Shown in pieces: positions 59,758 to 64,000 of a stretch of 64,000 nucleotides of DNA; the first letter of the stretch is position 1, and the number at the start of each line of letters is the position of its first letter. The position numbers were made by a program, and so were the translations under genes. Source of the DNA: Isoetes taiwanensis (taxonomy: Eukaryota > Streptophyta > Lycopodiopsida > Isoetales > Isoetaceae); assembly GCA_021234155.1 (NCBI GenBank), contig JAJEKV010000051.1:9072105-9136104 (forward strand), read 5' to 3'. The notes below the pieces were generated by a model, which was not told the origin of the DNA, did no database searches, and saw nothing but the letters and a program-made list of their open reading frames with translations.

Positions 59758-59820
59758 CTCACGGTGTCTTGTTTGGGGGCGACCTAAAATTTAGGTTGGG
59801 GTCCTGGCGCATACCGTGAG
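59758..59820. repeat. 63-bp imperfect palindrome (downstream pair, 2)
   Basis: Starts CTCACGGTGT, has the centre ACCTAAAATTTAGGT and ends GCGCATACCGTGAG. The left arm has diverged (CTTGTTT in place of GCGC). Confidence 0.9.
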
Positions 59821-59965
59821 ACATTTCTCACTAATCGATCATAAGATGTCCAATTTGACTAGAACAAAAGGCAATTATTGTTAACTCAACCTAATTAACA
59901 GCATTCATGCACTTATAATTTACTCAAAACATCTTTTTATTAACAAAATTTATTATTTACAGGGT

Positions 59966-61236
59966 TTATCTCTCTCCTTTAATGTAGCTGGCCAAATCCA
60001 TGTCCTTCTTCATCAGAGTTACCCTCTTGGCATGTATAGTGCATGCTGTCGAATCTTCAAAATGCTTTGCACCCAGGCTTACGCTTTCGATTGCTTCTTG
60101 CAAGGCTAGCAGCATCTCGCCTGTTACTCTCATGCCGGAGTCGAACTCTTGCACGACTTCCTTCACCAGCCTAGCGAACGGTGCACGGGGGATGAGAAGG
60201 CCATAGCTTCTCTGAAAGTGCCTGATCTTCCGGATTGCTCGTGACAGCTTCGAATTGGCTTTCCTTGCCACTGGCTTCTTCGGGGGAATGGGCTTCTCTT
60301 GAGGCAGATTGAGAGTCTGCTTCTTTGATGGCCGTCCTCCTGCAACAAAAGTGACCTTGTTCGCCTGATAGTAGGAGTTGTAGGCCTCCCACTTCTTCAT
60401 GAACTCTTGGTGCGCCTTCAACTTCGTCTGGTAGACCCTGAGATGGTCTACCACGTAAGATTCTCGGGCAGATCGAGGTGGTTTCTTCTAGTCCTTGTCC
60501 TTTTCCCATGTGGGATATGGTGGGGGTACCTGCACCTGTTCCTCCCTGGCCGTCTGGTCCTCGTCTGGCCGATCCTCCTATGTTGGCTTGGAGGAGCTCC
60601 CGCCTTCTTGATGAGGATTATAATCCTCGTCATCAGAGTCGTCGTATGATGCGGGTTGGTCTGCCGGCCGCTCCTCGATGACGATCTTTCTTGATAGGGT
60701 CTTCTTTATTTTCCTCTTGGGCTCCACCTTGTCTTTGCCCTTGAGTTTCTTCTTCTCCTCGGCCTCTTTTCCTCCTTTTCTTCCCTTTTCCTCTTCTTCT
60801 CGGCCTTTTTCTTCTCTCGGCGTCGCTCCTTCGCCTTATGCATTTGAATCCAGGCCTCGAGCTGTTCTTCTTCGGTTGGCTCGGGAGTGGGCTTCCTCTG
60901 CTCCTCCTGTGCCTTGGCCTCCTGTTCTGCCCTCTCTTGTTCCTGTACCTCCTGTTCAATCTGCTCCCAGACTCTTCGGGTATCCTCGTCTATTGAGCCT
61001 TCGGATTCAACTTTTGCTTCTAAGTCCTGGTTGATGCGGTTAGCCTGCTCTTCTAGTGACTCTCGTGCAGATCCCTCCTCCTGTAGCTCTTCCGAAGTGC
61101 TTTCCTCGCCTGATGAAGGATGGCCTCCTCCTGCGAGAAGTCGCTCCCGAAGCATCTATTGTATGCGACTCCTGTCTTGGGCACTGGACGATTCACCTGG
61201 TCGATATTTCCGAGCAGTCTGTTTGGTGCGTGCCAT
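59966..61236 (-). pseudogene. Histone H3-like ORF carried by the Ty3 element
   Basis: ATG at 61236 opens with MARTKQTARK, identical to the first ten residues of histone H3 (K4 and K9 kept; S10 is Y). A long insert of about 280 residues follows, rich in E, K and R. The C-terminal part (about 60290-59966) is an H3 fold: AIRKIRHFQRSYGLLI (alpha-N), PFARLVKEVVQEF (alpha-1), ALQEAIESV (alpha-2), HFEDSTACTIHAKRVTLMKK and DMDLASYIKGER, then stop. H3 has [54 protein letters not shown] and GERA. Loop 1 is not lengthened, so it is closer to ordinary H3 than to CENH3. Breaks: TAG at 61156-61158, 60578-60580 and 60488-60490, and one frameshift near 60770. It lies between the element's PBS and gag, on the element's strand. 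Confidence 0.88.
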
Positions 61237-61450
61237 GTCTTACTTCATGTCAATCGGAGGTCTGGCGCCCAAAAATCGCCTCGATGTGCGGAGCTAACTT
61301 CTAGACAGGAAGTCTACAAATGAGAGGGGTTTGGGTCTATTTGTAGTTTGGGCAAATTTTAGGTCAAATTCTAAGTTACTCATTTACATGTGGCAAAGCA
61401 CCTATTAACTTAAAACATATACTTACTTCAGAGTTTTCTAAGCAATTTGA

Positions 61451-61513
61451 CTCATGGTGTGCGCTAGGGGACTGATCTAATATTTAGATCAAGGCTCTGG
61501 CGCACATTGTGAG
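61451..61513. repeat. 63-bp imperfect palindrome (upstream pair, 2)
   Basis: Starts CTCATGGTGTGCGC, centre GATCTAATATTTAGATC, ends GCGCACATTGTGAG. The centre carries compensating changes on both sides relative to the CCTAAAATTTAGG of the other copies, which keeps the pairing. Confidence 0.9.
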
Positions 61514-61662
61514 CAATTTTGCATTTTAGACTAAATTATATGATTTCTAGGCATATTCCTAGGGGTGTGAGATACAAATCTAACTAATTCTTATCGTAAA
61601 ACTCAATTTAGCATGTTACATTGTTAAAATTCATCAAGTTTCAAGGTGTTTATGGCCAGTGA

Positions 61663-61725
61663 CTCACGGTGTGCGCCTGGGGCTCAACCTAAAATTTAGG
61701 TTGGTGCTCTGGCGCACATTGTGAG
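61663..61725. repeat. 63-bp imperfect palindrome (upstream pair, 1)
   Basis: Starts CTCACGGTGTGCGCC, centre CAACCTAAAATTTAGGTTG (9-bp perfect arms around one A), ends GGCGCACATTGTGAG. The arms pair at 13 of 15 positions. Confidence 0.92.
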
Positions 61726-61918
61726 ACATTTTGCATTTTTGGTCCAAATTTAATTCAACTTTTTAGTTCTCTTGGTTTTCAATTCTTCTAACTGTTACTA
61801 GCTTAGCATAAACTACAAAAAATGAGAAAAAAATTTCCCACTTTTTCGAGGTTTGAGAATCCTACTAAGTTAGTACTACTGGGATCATGGCCAGTGCTTT
61901 GCTCTTGGTCTCCAAGAA

Positions 61919-61935
61919 CATTGCTCTGATACTAC
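61919..61935 (-). promoter_or_regulatory. Primer-binding site (initiator Met-tRNA type)
   Basis: Directly inside the LTR the minus strand reads TAGTATCAGAGCAATG, one base from the usual plant TGGTATCAGAGC complement of tRNA-iMet. This sets the element's direction (minus) and makes the LTR at 61936-63494 its 5' LTR. Confidence 0.88.
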
Positions 61936-63494
61936 TGTGACGTCCCCTACTCGTATACGGTGCACTCACCGTATACAAACAGGAGTTCATCCCCCATACC
62001 AGCTCCATGCTAATACAGGGTCCTCCACGTGTCACTGCAACCTTGATGAGTTCCAGTTGGAAGAATGAAGGGGTCATTTTACCGTGTCTCCCTTCAGGGC
62101 CTACCTAGCTGCGGAAGCGTAAACATACATGTAAGTACAAATACATCAACATCACATGACCATCACGAAGGATGGCTCACCACATATCTGCATAGACAGA
62201 GATCAGCACATCACATATGGAGATCCTACCCAAGGCTTAGACTCAAGGTGATGACTGACGGCTTGGGACTCCAGAAGTCATTGCAGACAGAATTCATGGC
62301 AAATGGATTTGGCTGGCATAAGAACATGGCTTAGGGTAGTCCACTCCATCCGCCCCTCCTGTGCACACTTTGCAGAGTAGGTTGAAAAGTGTTGGGACTT
62401 GACTGTAGCCCCCCGGATGCCTAGCCAAAGGGGCTATTCCTGGGTTGCATCTCCCCAGTTCCGATGGGGCAGGTAGGGATCACTCCCACCAGAGGTTGGC
62501 ATGCTAACTCAAGGTGACTAGAGGGCCACTGCCCGTACTCGACTGAACTCCATGGAAGGTATCCACCACCCCAAGAGTGTCGAACCCATGCAAAGCCCTC
62601 ACGCAGTGGCAGAGCATTAGGTCTAGTGCACTATAGTCCCCAATAGGCTTTACTACCAGAGGGACGTGATCATGAGTCAGGACATGCACCTCCTTGTAAG
62701 CCAGTCTGGCCCCTTCACCCACAACCAGGTGTGGTTCTTGTACACAGGCCGAATTTAATAGTGCATTAAAGAGGGTTGGCTAGGAGCATCATACTACTAG
62801 GCTTTTAAGGCCTCTATCCCCCTTCCCAATACAATGAGTCCACAGAGATCATCATCACATACATATCATAGAAGAACTAAAGAATAAGATTTAATCTAAA
62901 TCACAGAGTTAGGTTCTTTAGTTATGGCTTGGTATCTAGAGGTCTAGATGGCTGCTATGGGCAAATCAATAGGCTAAACCTACTTACTCTATGTCTGGGA
63001 GGCGATTTAGATTATTGAATTGACAAAATACCTGATCGTTCGCTTGCTCCTCCTGCTCTGAACGCATCCATGTTATAGAACTACTCGAAGATGAAGCTAG
63101 AAAGGGAAGCTGATGAGCTAGACTGCTCAGACAGACCTGGGGAGTTAAGATTGGCACTTGGAACAAGCAAAACAGAGTTCTAGAAGGCTGTTTCCTATGC
63201 CTTATATAGACTAAGGGTTAGGGCTAGGGCTTCCATTAACCCCTTGAGCATGTGGGATAAATGGGTGTGGCCCACTTGCCTTTATTAGTTAAGTGGCTAA
63301 AGTGTACACATGGATAAATGTGTACACATGAATAAATGTACACATGAATAAATGTGCACACACTTGCAAGTTGCCCCCCAGGGTGCTACTTGCTTGGTTA
63401 CACGTCGGCGTGCACGTCAATCGGGATGGCGTGTACGCGTGACGAGGTAGTACAGTATACGTCCTGTGACCGTATACTGTGCTGGAATGTCACA
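61936..63494 (-). mobile_element. 5' LTR of the histone-carrying Ty3 element
   Basis: On the plus strand it starts TGTGACGTCCCC and ends GGAATGTCACA; read on the minus strand it is TGTGACATTCC ... GGGGACGTCACA, a TG...CA LTR of about 1559 bp. CGTATAC words recur near both ends (CGTATACGG; CCGTATACTG). The matching 3' LTR is not in the window, so target duplication cannot be tested. Length and terminal style resemble the solo LTR at 16.8 kb, but the internal sequence differs. Confidence 0.85.
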
Positions 63495-63649
63495 GTACGT
63501 ATTGTCGCTCTTTGCCCTATGCCTTGTTCATGATGTTGTTGGGACTCGTTAATCACTAACACTTCCTCATTTTTCTATCTTAAACATGCCATCCATCCAT
63601 CTATAACCATATCCATTTCCTTAACGGCCATTTTATTCTGGACTATTGT

Positions 63650-63868
63650 TCAATGACTGGTAAGAAACTAAACTACCATACCCAAGGTCACGGGTTTAAG
63701 ATCTCATTGTGAAAGGGGCCATGATCATTATAAAGTTAGTGGGGATGTGACCTATTTAAGCCGTGTACAGTGGTGGGGGCAGGTCCCATCTGGGTGTGTA
63801 TCCCATAAGCTCTGGCTTCTCATGGATCTCTCTCTCCCTCCCTCCCTCCCTCCCTCCCTCTCTCTCTA
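63650..63868 (+). mobile_element. Possible tRNA-derived SINE with a (CTCC)n tail
   Basis: GGTCACGGGTTTAAGATCTC (about 63688) resembles a pol III B box with tRNA T-arm context (GGTTCRANNCC). The stretch ends in a (CCTC)n/(TC)n microsatellite at 63828-63868. The A box is not clear. A single copy here cannot prove it. Confidence 0.3.
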
Positions 63869-64000
63869 CATGTCTGTCAACGTATAATAAAATTGACTCA
63901 TTTTTCTTTTGTGTGCATGATGAAAGCATAATTATATGACTATATACTAGATGTATGTCATATATGTCTCGCTTATGACATATGAGATATATGTGCCATA

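Noticed and set aside
59966-60454. Reading the histone fold as CENH3 (centromeric H3)
   Set aside because: Loop 1 is not lengthened and the N-terminus carries the canonical H3 decapeptide, which CENH3 proteins lack; a general H3-like origin fits better.

Overview
This is nuclear DNA from a land plant. It holds one well-formed host gene (a YTH-domain m6A reader with nine coding exons and short 65-139 bp introns), fragments of plant-type genes (MCM2, TLP18.3, a PPR protein, solanesyl-diphosphate synthase, endo-beta-mannanase), and otherwise degenerate transposable elements, satellite DNA and foldback DNA. The short introns and the PPR style would fit a seed-free plant such as a lycophyte or bryophyte. 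That placement is inference only; nothing here fixes the species.

Layout: 1-1.9 kb, Ty3-type polymerase debris and a truncated LTR; 2.0-5.0 kb, three intron-bearing gene fragments on the same strand (TLP18.3, MCM2, PPR); 6.1-9.2 kb, a degenerate LINE; 11.9-14.8 kb, the YTH gene; 15.2-15.8 kb, a minisatellite and a foldback; 16.8-18.3 kb, a solo LTR with a 5-bp target duplication; 18.4-19.2 kb, two gene fragments; 19.4-22.3 kb, a decayed DUF7869-like transposase-like gene (minus strand); 23.6-31.5 kb, a composite gene with ParB-like, methyltransferase-like and FCP1/HAD-like parts, set in about 20 copies of a 24-bp palindrome; 37.6-43.7 kb, a 19-bp-monomer satellite with a 1.35-kb inverted repeat; 44.0-46.9 kb, a second copy of the LINE (minus strand); 49.8-52.3 kb, tandem foldback repeats; 53.6-63.5 kb, a large 3'-truncated Ty3 retroelement (minus strand).

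The most unusual object is the Ty3 element. Between its LTR/primer-binding site and gag it carries at least three extra ORFs. The first encodes a histone H3-like protein: the canonical H3 tail start (MARTKQTARK), a long charged insert, and a C-terminal H3 histone fold ending in GER. Two 63-bp imperfect palindromes lie on each side of this ORF. The copy is decayed by in-frame amber codons and a frameshift, but the layout suggests a retroelement that captured or mimics histone H3.

The second unusual object is the ParB-like/methyltransferase-like/HAD gene. ParB proteins bind palindromic parS sites, and this gene's introns and flanks, but not its exons, are filled with copies of one perfect CpG-containing palindrome. 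A functional link is a hypothesis, not something the sequence proves.
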